DNA from: Chitinophaga sp. HK235 | GTDB lineage: Bacteria > Bacteroidota > Bacteroidia > Chitinophagales > Chitinophagaceae | Assembly: GCF_018255755.1 (NCBI RefSeq) | Contig: NZ_CP073766.1 | Coordinates: 5,516,501-5,580,500, forward strand | Reading direction: 5' to 3' | DNA length: 64,000 nucleotides | Shown here: positions 24,162 to 32,878 of the stretch, in pieces | Layout of the letters: every line of letters starts with the position of its first letter | Numbering within the stretch: position 1 is the stretch's first letter | The notes under the pieces: generated by a model | Told to the model about the DNA's origin: nothing | The model's database searches: none | Seen by the model: the letters and a program-made list of their open reading frames with translations, nothing else | Program-made: the position numbers and the translations under genes

Positions 24162-25100
24162 TTACTGTAAACGGTAGATATGGGGCGACTGCCCGCTATG
24201 GTTTTTAAAGAAATGGGTGAAGTTGCCAGGATCTTCAAAGCCAAGACACCACGCGATCTCAGCGATCTGCCAGTCGGTATGGATGAGCAACAGCCGGGCT
24301 TCCAGCAGGAGACGCATCCTTATATGCTCGCTCACGGTGCGGCCTGTTGTCTGTTTTATGCAGGCGTTAAGATGATTGGGATGTGTGTTGAGCTGAACGG
24401 CAAATTCCTTGGCTGTTTTCAGTTTTACCTGATGGTGATTGTATTCTATCGGGAACTGTTTTTCCAGCATATCGGTGAAGCGGTGAGCCAGTATCTGTGC
24501 TGCCGTCTGTGTACGCTGCGGTGTATGAGCCTCTGAGGCTAGTCTTCTGCCTTCCAGCATCAGCAACCTCAGGTAAATCAGTATCGCTTCCTGTTTGAAA
24601 GCGGCATTTTCGTTGTACTCCCGTAACAGCTGCCGGAAAATGGATTCCAGATAATCACTTTGTTGTTGTGTCAGTTTAAATATAGCTCTGGCGCCAGGTT
24701 GCAGCAAAGGATGTTGCAGGATGTCTTCATGCGCCGCATGTATAGAGTCGAATAGCAAGTCTGTGAACAAACAGAAATAACCTTCCTGGGTTTCTGAAGT
24801 GGCCCGCCAGGTTTTAATTTCATGAGGGTTGAGGAACAGCAATGTCGGTCCATCTATCTCATACCGGTCTTCTCCCATGGTGAATATACCCTGGCCGCGG
24901 CTGAAAAAACTAATCTTATAATAGTCACGTCTGCTGGCTGTTACCTCATCCTGACATGGATACTCCGATCTGGAATGCACCGCAAAGCTACCTTTGAGGG
25001 GAGCTTTAGGGACCATGACATTGGATGAGTATAGTAGCACTTTGTCAGTGAAATCCTCCATTCTTTGCAGTTGAATGGTAGGGGTTTTGTGAATAGGCAT
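24162..25100 (-). CDS. AraC-family transcriptional regulator
   Basis: This 312-residue regulator has an N-terminal cupin-like sensor domain (about residues 30-160; GQGIFTMGEDRYEIDGPTLLFL) and a C-terminal AraC double helix-turn-helix (about 205-312). The latter has HPNHLNACIKQTTGRTVSEH and IAEIAWCLGFEDPGNFTHFFK. This arrangement is common next to aldo/keto reductases in Bacteroidota. A TACATTTG box at 25105-25112 would put the transcript start on the annotated ATG; if that promoter is used, the ATG at 25061 (MEDFTDKV) may be the true start. Ligand unknown. Confidence 0.87.
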   Translation of the reverse strand: MPIHKTPTIQLQRMEDFTDKVLLYSSNVMVPKAPLKGSFAVHSRSEYPCQDEVTASRRDYYKISFFSRGQGIFTMGEDRYEIDGPTLLFLNPHEIKTWRATSETQEGYFCLFTDLLFDSIHAAHEDILQHPLLQPGARAIFKLTQQQSDYLESIFRQLLREYNENAAFKQEAILIYLRLLMLEGRRLASEAHTPQRTQTAAQILAHRFTDMLEKQFPIEYNHHQVKLKTAKEFAVQLNTHPNHLNACIKQTTGRTVSEHIRMRLLLEARLLLIHTDWQIAEIAWCLGFEDPGNFTHFFKNHSGQSPHIYRLQ

Positions 25101-25470
25101 AAACCAAATGTAGGTATTTCCGGATTAATTTATACCGCACGGGAAACGCATTCATGTTAAGTTTTGGCGAACAGAGATCGAATGAAATACGCTCCCATGG
25201 CGGATGGTTTTATTTAACGCAACATTGTTGCAAATTCATTTTTGATTTATTTCAGAAAATTTCACAATTTGTTAACGCCTTTATCAACCAAAATCTTGTT
25301 ATCATCGATGCCTAGATGATTCCTTGTAAAGAGCGTCCTGCCTTATATAGCGGATAAGCAAGATATAAAGAGACTGCGGAATGACTGTACTTAAAGAGGC
25401 AGCTTTCCGCTTTTTTTATGTAATGATTACTATCCCTGCCCTGATCAACATTCAATCAAAATCATATCCC
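25101..25470. other. Divergent intergenic region
   Basis: This spacer separates the AraC regulator (minus) from the GT39 gene (plus). It contains the regulator's promoter box at 25105-25112 and is otherwise AT-rich. The frame of the GT39 gene is open from 25381, but the first 30 codons do not look like that family. No other gene or strong hairpin is seen. Confidence 0.35.
25105..25112 (-). promoter_or_regulatory. Bacteroidota -7 box (TACATTTG)
   Basis: TAnnTTTG match four bases before the AraC regulator ATG at 25100. The transcript would be leaderless for that start, or have a 40-base leader for the ATG at 25061. Confidence 0.4.
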
Positions 25471-27054
25471 ATGGTGCCAAACCAGCGTCGTACCTCCTTG
25501 TTGCTACTCTTACTGTTTGTAGTTTTTAAAATAGTTTTCCAGTATACAGTCATTAATCCGGTCTATGATCTTCATCGGGATGAGTACCTCCATTTGGACA
25601 TGGCCAATCATCTGGCCACCGGGTATTTGTCTGTACCGCCTTTTACGGCATTGAATTCCCTGCTGATAAAATGGCTGGGCAATAGTTATTACTGGGTGCG
25701 TTTTTTTCCAGCCCTATATGGAGCGTTGACTATGGTACTTATCTGGAAGATGGTCCGTTTTCTGGGCGGAGGGCTATATGCCCAGGTGTTGGCGTTGACG
25801 CTTTATTGTTGTTCTGCGTTGGCCCGCATCAATCTGCTATACCAGCCCAATTCATTTGACGTGCTGATGTGGACCCTGATCTGCTGGCTGATGTTATTGT
25901 ATCTGCGTACACAGCAGGGTAAATGGCTGTTATGGGCTGGTGCGGCTGCAGGTGTTGGAATACTTAATAAGTACACGGTCATTTTTCTGTTGGCAGGCTG
26001 GCTGCTAGGATTGCTGCTGTCTTCGCACCGGAGGATTTTCCGGGAGAAAGAACTGTATCTGGGTGGACTGATTGCACTACTATTGATAGCGCCTAATCTG
26101 TTATGGCAGGTACAGCAGGGTTTTCCGGTCTTGCATCATATGCAGGAGCTGATGAACACACAATTGGTGCATGTCAGCAGGATGGATTTTGTGGCAGACC
26201 AGTTTATCTTTTTCCTGGGCGGTGCTTTTGTGATTGTGGCTGCTTTTGCGGGTTTGTTGTTTTACTGGCCGTACCGGCTGTACAGGGTGCTGCTGCTGGT
26301 GTATGTACTGGTGATATTGTTGCTGCTATCGCAGCGGGCCAAAAGTTACTATGCGATTGGGTTGTACCCGATGTTAATAGCCTTCGGCAGTGCTTACTGG
26401 GAGCGGATATTCCGGGATGGCTGGAGCCGTTACCTGCGGGTGTTATGGCTGGCATTAGTGATAGTGCCGTTTTTTTACCTGATCAATGTGATATTTCCTG
26501 TGCTGGAGCCCGGCCAGCTAAGGGAGATGGCAGGTAAATTTGCCGCAGTAGGTCTTTTGCGCTGGGAGGATGGGAAAGAACATACGCTGCCGCAGGATTT
26601 TGCGGATATGCTGGGCTGGAAGGAAGAAGCGAGGTTGGTGCTCCGGGCTTATGAGCAGATACCGGTACCGGACAGGCCCAATACGCTGGTGATCTGTGAT
26701 AACTACGGACAGGCTGGTGCCGTGAATTACTACAACCATGGTAAGATGCCGGCGGCGGTTTCTTTCAGTGCGGATTACGTTTTCTGGTTTCCCCGCCTGG
26801 ACACACTGAAATATATCATCAAAATCGGTAAGGCTCCTGAAGAGCGGGTCCTGCCTTTTATAGGGCATGTGGAAAAGACGGGCGCTCTACAGGATACACT
26901 GGCCCGGGAGTACGCTGATAAAGCGGGTATATATCTGTTGTCCGGGTTGTCTCCGGAAGTGCCGGCCATGCTGAAAGCAGGCATATTGGCTAAGCAGCGA
27001 AGTTATCGCAGGGATCCGGACAATGTTGTGCTTTCGGCCGGCCTTCGTCGCTAA
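25471..27054 (+). CDS. ArnT-like glycosyltransferase family 39 membrane protein
   Basis: This protein is 527 residues from the ATG at 25471, with about ten to twelve membrane helices in the N-terminal two thirds and a soluble C-terminal domain. The first periplasmic loop has the family acidic pair in VYDLHRDEYLHLD (about residues 34-46), used by GT39/GT83 enzymes to bind the lipid-linked sugar donor. Members move a sugar from an undecaprenyl- or dolichyl-type phosphate to proteins or lipid A; which applies here cannot be told. An upstream frame from 25381 adds 30 residues unlike the family. Stop codon overlaps the stop of convergent birA by four bases. Confidence 0.82.
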   Translation: MVPNQRRTSLLLLLLFVVFKIVFQYTVINPVYDLHRDEYLHLDMANHLATGYLSVPPFTALNSLLIKWLGNSYYWVRFFPALYGALTMVLIWKMVRFLGGGLYAQVLALTLYCCSALARINLLYQPNSFDVLMWTLICWLMLLYLRTQQGKWLLWAGAAAGVGILNKYTVIFLLAGWLLGLLLSSHRRIFREKELYLGGLIALLLIAPNLLWQVQQGFPVLHHMQELMNTQLVHVSRMDFVADQFIFFLGGAFVIVAAFAGLLFYWPYRLYRVLLLVYVLVILLLLSQRAKSYYAIGLYPMLIAFGSAYWERIFRDGWSRYLRVLWLALVIVPFFYLINVIFPVLEPGQLREMAGKFAAVGLLRWEDGKEHTLPQDFADMLGWKEEARLVLRAYEQIPVPDRPNTLVICDNYGQAGAVNYYNHGKMPAAVSFSADYVFWFPRLDTLKYIIKIGKAPEERVLPFIGHVEKTGALQDTLAREYADKAGIYLLSGLSPEVPAMLKAGILAKQRSYRRDPDNVVLSAGLRR

Positions 27055-27794
27055 TGGGTCAGAATAAACTCTACTTCACCAAAACCCAGTTGTAATATGG
27101 TGCCGTCTCTTTCGAGGCAGAGATGACCATCGGGCAGAACATCGCGGATGATGCCCTGGAAGATCTCTCCGTCTTTCCGGTAGAGGGCAGGTTGCTGCCA
27201 GCGGAAGAGTTTCGTTTTATATTCGGACAGCAGTGTATCAATAGCGGACATATGCAGTTGTTTGACACGGTTGTCGATATGGCGGCAAAGCTCCTTCGCC
27301 AGGGTGGCGGCATCCCAGTTTTTGCCGGTGATTTGTTTGAGCGAAACGGCGTTGGTGAGTGCATCCGGAAATTTGCCCTGATTAATGTTGAGACCGATAC
27401 CGATAATGGCATAATGCCACATACTGCCGCGTAAAACATTCTCTATGAGGATGCCTCCTGCCTTTCTGTCACGCCAGTAAATATCATTAGGCCATTTTAT
27501 GATGGTTTCGTCACCGGCATAGGCTGATAAGAAATCATGGGTAGCGAGGGCTACGGCCATGCTCAGCATGAACTGGCGGGAAAGCGGTAACATGGCTGGT
27601 TGCAGGGCTATAGAGAGCGCGATGATATCCCCGGGCTGGGCCAGCCACTGCTTGCCACGGGTACCTTTCCCTGCGGTTTGGTTGCTGGTAAACCAGGCTG
27701 TACCGGATGTCACCTGGCCTGAATTCACCTGCTCCATGGCATAGTTATTGGTGCTGTCAATTTCGTCTAGAGTATAAAACGGGTGTCCTACCAC
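27051..27794 (-). CDS. birA: Biotin--[acetyl-CoA-carboxylase] ligase
   Basis: This 247-residue biotin protein ligase attaches biotin to the carrier subunit of acetyl-CoA carboxylase. It shows EIDSTNNYAMEQ, the biotinyl-AMP loop QTAGKGTRGKQW, the conserved KWPNDIYW and GGILIEN motifs, and IIGIGLNINQ, with a C-terminal SH3-like domain (about residues 200-247). It lacks the N-terminal helix-turn-helix found in E. coli BirA, so it is not a repressor. Convergent with the GT39 gene (stop codons overlap) and divergent from rsfS. Confidence 0.93.
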   Translation of the reverse strand: MVGHPFYTLDEIDSTNNYAMEQVNSGQVTSGTAWFTSNQTAGKGTRGKQWLAQPGDIIALSIALQPAMLPLSRQFMLSMAVALATHDFLSAYAGDETIIKWPNDIYWRDRKAGGILIENVLRGSMWHYAIIGIGLNINQGKFPDALTNAVSLKQITGKNWDAATLAKELCRHIDNRVKQLHMSAIDTLLSEYKTKLFRWQQPALYRKDGEIFQGIIRDVLPDGHLCLERDGTILQLGFGEVEFILTH

Positions 27795-27908
27795 ATGAAC
27801 CTTTTTTAGTCTGAAAACAGCCGGAAAAGTAATTCATTTTATTATTTTCTTAACATTTGTAGGCCCCTGAGCATGATATTTCTGCATGTTATATTAGTGC
27901 TTGTTTAG

Positions 27909-27916
27909 TAACTTTG
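27909..27916 (+). promoter_or_regulatory. Bacteroidota -7 box (TAACTTTG)
   Basis: TAnnTTTG match with a likely start near 27920, about 33 bases before the rsfS TTG codon. A TGTT sits about 22 bases upstream, in the -33 position. It probably drives rsfS, ftsH and the LUD gene. Confidence 0.55.
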
Positions 27917-27952
27917 ACAATTAAAGTTTATTTTTAACAAAAACGAGATTTA

Positions 27953-28357
27953 TTGGCACCCTTAACCGTTCTGAGCACGAGAAAAAAGGCCCAAACGCGC
28001 CTGACCAGAGAAAGTGAAATTTTTACCACCATCATAAAAGCCATACAGGAAAAGAAGGGGGAAAATATCGTGTCCCTGGATCTACGCCAGATTCCTGAAG
28101 CTGTGGCCGATTTCTTCGTATTATGTGAAGCCAATTCCAATACCCAGGTAAGAGCAATCGCAGACTTTGTATCGCATGAGGTTGAGTTGAAAGTAGGTGA
28201 AGCTCCCTATAGACATGAAGGGTTTACTGCTCAACAGTGGATACTGGTCGACTATGTGAATATTGTAGTACATATTTTCCAGCCGGAAACAAGGAAGTTC
28301 TATAATCTCGAGGAAATGTGGAGTGACGCCGACAGGATGGACCACAACGATGACTGA
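27953..28357 (+). CDS. rsfS: Ribosome silencing factor RsfS
   Basis: This 134-residue member of the RsfS/YbeB family binds ribosomal protein L14 and blocks subunit joining during starvation. Typical segments are IIKAIQEKKGENIVSLDLR (about residues 25-43), DFFVLCEANSNTQVRAIADFV, APYRHEGFTAQQWILVDYVNIVVHIF and the C-terminal RKFYNLEEMWSDA. The only plausible start is a TTG at 27953, which follows a good promoter box. It is 74 bases upstream of ftsH in the same direction. Confidence 0.92.
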   Translation: MAPLTVLSTRKKAQTRLTRESEIFTTIIKAIQEKKGENIVSLDLRQIPEAVADFFVLCEANSNTQVRAIADFVSHEVELKVGEAPYRHEGFTAQQWILVDYVNIVVHIFQPETRKFYNLEEMWSDADRMDHNDD

Positions 28358-28431
28358 ACAAAACAGTCGTTAAAGTATTAATTATTATATAATTCTGATT
28401 GTAATAAACATCCGTAAAGGAGCGTAAGATT

Positions 28432-30459
28432 ATGGAAAAAGGAGGCAATAACTTCAACAAGGGTTCAGAAAAAGCGCCTAAGAAAGGACCGAAGTTCAAT
28501 ATATACTGGGTGTATGCCTTTATAGGTCTTGCCCTGCTTGCAATGAACTTTTTTGATTTCAGATCCCCTACCAAAGAAATCAGCTTCCAGGAATTTCAGG
28601 TAAACTATTTGAAACCTGGGGACGTCGATAAATTGGTTGTTGTAAACAAGAAATATGTAGAAGTCTACATAAAACAAGACAGTCTTAAACTGCCAAAATT
28701 CACTGATGTAGCCAAAAGCAAGTTTGGCGGTCTGAATCCCGGCCCTCATTACCGTTTCTCGATTGGTAGTGAGGAAAGTTTCAAGAAAGATATTGACAAG
28801 GCCCAGGAAGGCATCCCTATGGAAAGCCAGGTAAAAATCTCCTATGACGAGCGTCAAAGTTGGTTTGAGCCTATTTTCCAGTTGCTGCTGCCTATCATCC
28901 TGATCATTGGTCTGTGGATATTGCTGATGCGTAAAATGGGAGGCCCTGCCGGCGGTAGTGGCGGTCCCGGAGGCATCTTTAATATCGGTAAGTCCAAAGC
29001 TACCCTGTTTGATAAAGGCACCCGCGTTAACATTACGTTCAACGATGTGGCTGGTCTGGATGAAGCAAAGGTGGAAGTGATGGAAATCGTGGACTTCCTG
29101 AAAAATCCGAAAAAATACACCTCTCTGGGGGGTAAAATACCGAAAGGCGCATTGCTGGTAGGCCCTCCGGGCACTGGTAAAACCCTGCTGGCCAAAGCGA
29201 TGGCAGGTGAGGCACAGGTTCCTTTCTTCTCTATGTCCGGTTCCGACTTCGTGGAACTGTTCGTAGGGGTAGGTGCCAGCCGTGTACGTGACCTGTTTAA
29301 ACAGGCCCGCGAAAAAGCTCCGTGTATCATCTTCATCGATGAAATTGATGCGATCGGACGTGCCAGAGGTAAAAATGTTATGATGAGCAACGACGAAAGG
29401 GAAAACACCCTGAACCAGCTGCTCGTTGAAATGGACGGTTTCGGTACAGACAGCGGTATCATCATCCTGGCTGCCACCAACCGCCCCGACGTACTGGACA
29501 GCGCTTTACTGCGCCCCGGCCGTTTCGACCGCCAGATCTCCATCGACAAACCAGACCTGGCCGGAAGAGAAACCATCTTTGAAGTACACCTGAAGCCTAT
29601 CAAAACATCTCCTAACCTGGATGTGAAGAAACTGGCCTCCATGACCCCCGGCTTCGCCGGCGCTGATATTGCCAACGTATGTAACGAAGCAGCCCTCATC
29701 GCTGCCCGTAAAGGCAAGACCCAGGTGGAAATGGAAGACTTCAACGACGCTATCGACCGCGTAATCGGTGGCCTGGAAAAGAAAAACAAAATCATCTCTC
29801 CGGAAGAAAAAGAAGTAATCGCCTATCATGAAGCCGGACACGCTATCTGCGGATGGTACCTGGAACACGCCAACCCATTGGTGAAAGTAACCATCGTACC
29901 CCGTGGTGTGGCTGCCCTCGGATACGCACAGTATCTTCCGAAGGAACAATATCTCTACAACACCGAGCAGTTGCTCGATGATATCTGCATGACCCTCGGC
30001 GGCCGTGCTGTAGAAGAACTCGTATTCGGTAAAATATCCACCGGCGCTCAAAACGACCTGCAGGTAATCACCCGCATGGCCTATGCAATGGTGACCGTAT
30101 ACGGTATGAATGATAAGATCGGTAATGTGTCTTTCTATGATCCTAACAGCGATCAGTCCTTCACCAAACCTTACTCTGAAGAAACATCCCGGATGATTGA
30201 TGAAGAAGTAAGGAAACTGATCGATGCGGCTTATGTAAGGACCAAAAACCTGCTGACAGAAAGAATGGAACAGGTGCAGATTCTGGCGAAGGAACTGCTG
30301 CAGAAAGAAGTTTTATACCAGGCCGACCTGGAAAGACTCATCGGCAAACGTCCTTACGATGTGCCAAGAGAACATCATCTGGGAAAAGAAGGTATGACGA
30401 CTGACGGTGTACATCCGGCAGATATCATCAACCCTTCTCCTTCACCTGCTAATGCATAG
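28432..30459 (+). CDS. ftsH: ATP-dependent zinc metalloprotease FtsH
   Basis: This 675-residue membrane protease has two N-terminal membrane helices (about residues 22-42 and 145-165) around a periplasmic domain and a short Gly-rich stretch (about 169-185). An AAA+ domain follows, with Walker A GPPGTGKT at 244-251, Walker B IIFIDEIDAIG and the SRH arginines (LDSALLRPGRFDR). The peptidase has zinc motif HEAGH at about 466-470. It degrades misfolded membrane proteins and regulators such as LpxC. It is flanked by rsfS and the LUD gene. Confidence 0.96.
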   Translation: MEKGGNNFNKGSEKAPKKGPKFNIYWVYAFIGLALLAMNFFDFRSPTKEISFQEFQVNYLKPGDVDKLVVVNKKYVEVYIKQDSLKLPKFTDVAKSKFGGLNPGPHYRFSIGSEESFKKDIDKAQEGIPMESQVKISYDERQSWFEPIFQLLLPIILIIGLWILLMRKMGGPAGGSGGPGGIFNIGKSKATLFDKGTRVNITFNDVAGLDEAKVEVMEIVDFLKNPKKYTSLGGKIPKGALLVGPPGTGKTLLAKAMAGEAQVPFFSMSGSDFVELFVGVGASRVRDLFKQAREKAPCIIFIDEIDAIGRARGKNVMMSNDERENTLNQLLVEMDGFGTDSGIIILAATNRPDVLDSALLRPGRFDRQISIDKPDLAGRETIFEVHLKPIKTSPNLDVKKLASMTPGFAGADIANVCNEAALIAARKGKTQVEMEDFNDAIDRVIGGLEKKNKIISPEEKEVIAYHEAGHAICGWYLEHANPLVKVTIVPRGVAALGYAQYLPKEQYLYNTEQLLDDICMTLGGRAVEELVFGKISTGAQNDLQVITRMAYAMVTVYGMNDKIGNVSFYDPNSDQSFTKPYSEETSRMIDEEVRKLIDAAYVRTKNLLTERMEQVQILAKELLQKEVLYQADLERLIGKRPYDVPREHHLGKEGMTTDGVHPADIINPSPSPANA

Positions 30460-30466
30460 TTTAGAT

Positions 30467-31102
30467 ATGAAGATTTCTCCTGCTAAGGAAAATATTCTGA
30501 AAAGAGTACGGAATGCGTTAAGCCAGCCGGTACAGTTGCCCTTCCCTAACTCGGAGGGCAACTCCACTGTTTTCAAAGTAGAGAATGAAGGGTTGGAATT
30601 GAAGTTTGCGGAGGAGTTCACCAAATTACAGGGGAAGTTCGTTTTCTGCACCAGCAAGGCAGAACTGATAGAGAACCTGCGGGCATTATCCGAAAACAAG
30701 GAATGGCGCAATCTCTACTGTCAGACTCCTTCCGTGATGAAAATGTTGCGTGGAGAAGAGCTGTCGGTGCTCAACCAGGGCGATATGCACGAAGCAGATG
30801 CGGCCATCACCGATTGCGAATACCTGATTGCCCGCACCGGTACCGTTGTGCTGAGCGCAGCCCAGCCCAGCGGAAGAGTGCTCCCGGTATATGCGCCGGT
30901 CCATATTATGGTGGCTTATACCCACCAGCTGGTGTTTGATCTGAAAGATGCTTTCAATAAACTGAAAGAAAAATACGGCAACGAATTGCCTTCTGCAGTA
31001 TCATTCGCCACAGGACCCAGCCGTACGGCAGACATCGAGAAAACACTGGTAGTGGGTATCCACGGTCCAAAAGAAGTATACGTTTTTTTAGTAGACGAAT
31101 AA
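30467..31102 (+). CDS. LUD-domain protein (LutC/YkgG family)
   Basis: This protein is 211 residues from the ATG at 30467. The LUD domain shows LKFAEEFTKLQGKF, DCEYLIARTGTVVLSAAQPSGR, and the C-terminal VSFATGPSRTADIEKTLVVGIHGPKEV. In lactate-using bacteria LutC works with the iron-sulfur proteins LutA and LutB; neither is nearby here, so the role is open. In Bacteroidota a LUD gene after ftsH is a recurring arrangement. Another ATG at 30452 would overlap the ftsH stop codon. It ends at a large hairpin terminator. Confidence 0.82.
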   Translation: MKISPAKENILKRVRNALSQPVQLPFPNSEGNSTVFKVENEGLELKFAEEFTKLQGKFVFCTSKAELIENLRALSENKEWRNLYCQTPSVMKMLRGEELSVLNQGDMHEADAAITDCEYLIARTGTVVLSAAQPSGRVLPVYAPVHIMVAYTHQLVFDLKDAFNKLKEKYGNELPSAVSFATGPSRTADIEKTLVVGIHGPKEVYVFLVDE

Positions 31103-31111
31103 AATCATGCT

Positions 31112-31188
31112 GTTTAGCCTTCCGCTTTCAGATTTTAGTAGAATATCCTTTTACTAAAAGCTATTATGCGGAAGGCTAAACTTTTTTT
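31112..31188 (+). terminator. Long two-stage terminator hairpin
   Basis: A perfect 14-bp outer stem (31112-31125 with 31168-31181) encloses an 8-bp inner stem TTTTAGTA/TACTAAAA and is followed by seven T. It lies after the LUD gene. The upstream ATG of the next open frame (31166) falls within its 3' arm, which rules that start out. Confidence 0.8.
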
Positions 31189-31210
31189 AAGGGGTAACGC
31201 TAACTGTCAT

Positions 31211-32029
31211 ATGGAAATTTCTTTACCAGCCAATAAGAAAATATATTTTGCTTCAGACTTCCACCTGGGTGCTCCCAATCCTGCTGTCAGCAGGGAGCGC
31301 GAAAAGCTGATCGTACAGTGGCTGGAAATGGTGGAAAAGGATGCGCAACATATTTTTCTGGTAGGAGATCTTTTTGATTTCTGGTTTGAATACAAACATG
31401 TGATCCCTAAAGGATACACCCGCCTGCTGGGCAAGCTCGCCGATCTTACCGACAAAGGCATCGGGATATCCGTGTTTATCGGCAACCACGACATGTGGAT
31501 GGATGGCTATTTTGAGTCAGAGCTGAATATCCCTGTTTATTACGAACCCCAGGTGTTTACATTGGGCACCAAAAAATTCTATATCGGCCATGGTGATGGG
31601 TTAGGCCCCGGCGACCATGGATATAAGTTCCTGAAAAAGATTTTCCGCAACCCCGTATGCCGCTGGCTGTTCTCCTGTATACATCCGGTAGCGGGCATCT
31701 CCATGGCTAATTACTTCAGCCGTAAGAGCAGGGCTGCCACTGGTCAGGAGCTGGAGAAATTCCTGGGTGAAGACCAGGAATGGCTGGCGATCTATAGCCG
31801 GGAAGTACTGCAAAAGGAACATTTCGACTACTTTATTTTCGGCCACCGGCACCTGCCGCTCGACCTTACTGTAGGAAAAGACAGTCGTTACATCAACCTG
31901 GGAGAATGGTTGAACTATACCTCCTATGCCGTTTTTGATGGAAATGATACCAGCCTGGAATTTTTTACAGAAGCGGGTGCAAAACTGGGGCGGTCAGGCG
32001 TCCAGGATCTCGTGCAGAATGGGCGGTGA
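31211..32029 (+). CDS. lpxH: UDP-2,3-diacylglucosamine diphosphatase (LpxH type)
   Basis: This 272-residue calcineurin-like phosphoesterase has all metal sites in order: IYFASDFHLG (Asp, His), LVGDLFDFW (Asp), FIGNHDMW (Asn, His), YIGHGDG (His) and IFGHRHLPL (His-x-His). LpxH removes UMP from UDP-2,3-diacylglucosamine in lipid A synthesis at the inner membrane. The frame opens at 31166 inside a terminator hairpin, so the ATG at 31211 is used. The 3' end overlaps the end of convergent recO by 36 bases. Confidence 0.87.
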   Translation: MEISLPANKKIYFASDFHLGAPNPAVSREREKLIVQWLEMVEKDAQHIFLVGDLFDFWFEYKHVIPKGYTRLLGKLADLTDKGIGISVFIGNHDMWMDGYFESELNIPVYYEPQVFTLGTKKFYIGHGDGLGPGDHGYKFLKKIFRNPVCRWLFSCIHPVAGISMANYFSRKSRAATGQELEKFLGEDQEWLAIYSREVLQKEHFDYFIFGHRHLPLDLTVGKDSRYINLGEWLNYTSYAVFDGNDTSLEFFTEAGAKLGRSGVQDLVQNGR

Positions 32030-32731
32030 CTGTAGTTCCGTGAAATCCGGCATATGCAACCGGAGGTAGTCGAGGTAAGCGTATAACAGTTTCCTTCTTT
32101 TTTCTTTTGTCATACTGATACCAGCCAGGTGCTGTATTTCGCTGCACTGGAAAATACGGTCGGTCAGCTCACTGTTTTCCGGGTCCAGGTGGGCCGTATG
32201 GTGAGGGGGCAGATCGGAAAAGGTACCTTCCTGCAGATCGAGGTAGGGTGTGTATTCCGTGAAACGTCCACTGAGACGGAAGCCGAAGTGCTCGGCCAGT
32301 TTGAGCGTATAATACAGTGGCAGGTTGGCGATAACCGGTGTGGCCGATCCGTCCAGTAACTGCAGGGTGTTTTCTGTAAAATAATACAGCTCGAGGTGTT
32401 GCTCCGGTTGTTTCAGACTTTTCTGCAGCAGTTCTATCAGGAACAGGGCAATGGTATTTTTAACCACGCTGAAGTGCAGCGAGGTATAAATGTAGCACAG
32501 CTTGAATTCGGAGATACGTTGCAGGTTTTTGAGCTCATTGTGGTATACTACCAGTTCGAGAATATTACCTGGCTGCAACAGGTTGCCTTTGGCGGCTTTA
32601 GGCTTGGATGAGCGCACACCATTGACAATATACGACTGAAGGCCAAACAACTCTGTGAAGATACTCACGATCACGCTGGTATCCCCATATTTTACTGTAC
32701 GTAATACTATGCCGCGTGTTTTATGAAGCAA
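31994..32731 (-). CDS. recO: DNA repair protein RecO
   Basis: This protein is 245 residues from a TTG at 32731, giving the normal family start MLHKTRGIVLRTVKYGDTSVIVSIFTE. An N-terminal OB fold (about residues 1-80) has SYIVNGVRSSKPKAAKGNLLQPG, followed by a helical C-terminal domain. RecO loads RecA on single-stranded DNA together with RecR. The Cys4 zinc site present in many RecO proteins is not visible. A TACATTTG promoter box at 32791-32798 precedes it; the frame is open to 32779. The 3' end overlaps lpxH by 36 bases on the opposite strand. Confidence 0.88.
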   Translation of the reverse strand: MLHKTRGIVLRTVKYGDTSVIVSIFTELFGLQSYIVNGVRSSKPKAAKGNLLQPGNILELVVYHNELKNLQRISEFKLCYIYTSLHFSVVKNTIALFLIELLQKSLKQPEQHLELYYFTENTLQLLDGSATPVIANLPLYYTLKLAEHFGFRLSGRFTEYTPYLDLQEGTFSDLPPHHTAHLDPENSELTDRIFQCSEIQHLAGISMTKEKRRKLLYAYLDYLRLHMPDFTELQSPPILHEILDA

Positions 32732-32790
32732 TTCCCCGTTTTTAAAGTGATACCGGCAACTGCCGGAATAAAGCTGCAATTTAGGCCAAA

Positions 32791-32798
32791 CAAATGTA
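32791..32798 (-). promoter_or_regulatory. Bacteroidota -7 box (TACATTTG)
   Basis: TAnnTTTG match on the minus strand, giving a recO leader of about 55 bases to the TTG at 32731. It lies between divergent recO and the MMPL gene. Confidence 0.5.
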
Positions 32799-32878
32799 AT
32801 TCAGGGGAGATGGCCGTTACCAGCTAATAGGGATTTTAACTTACCTTTACGCCATTTAACAAAATTGAAAAATCCTTT

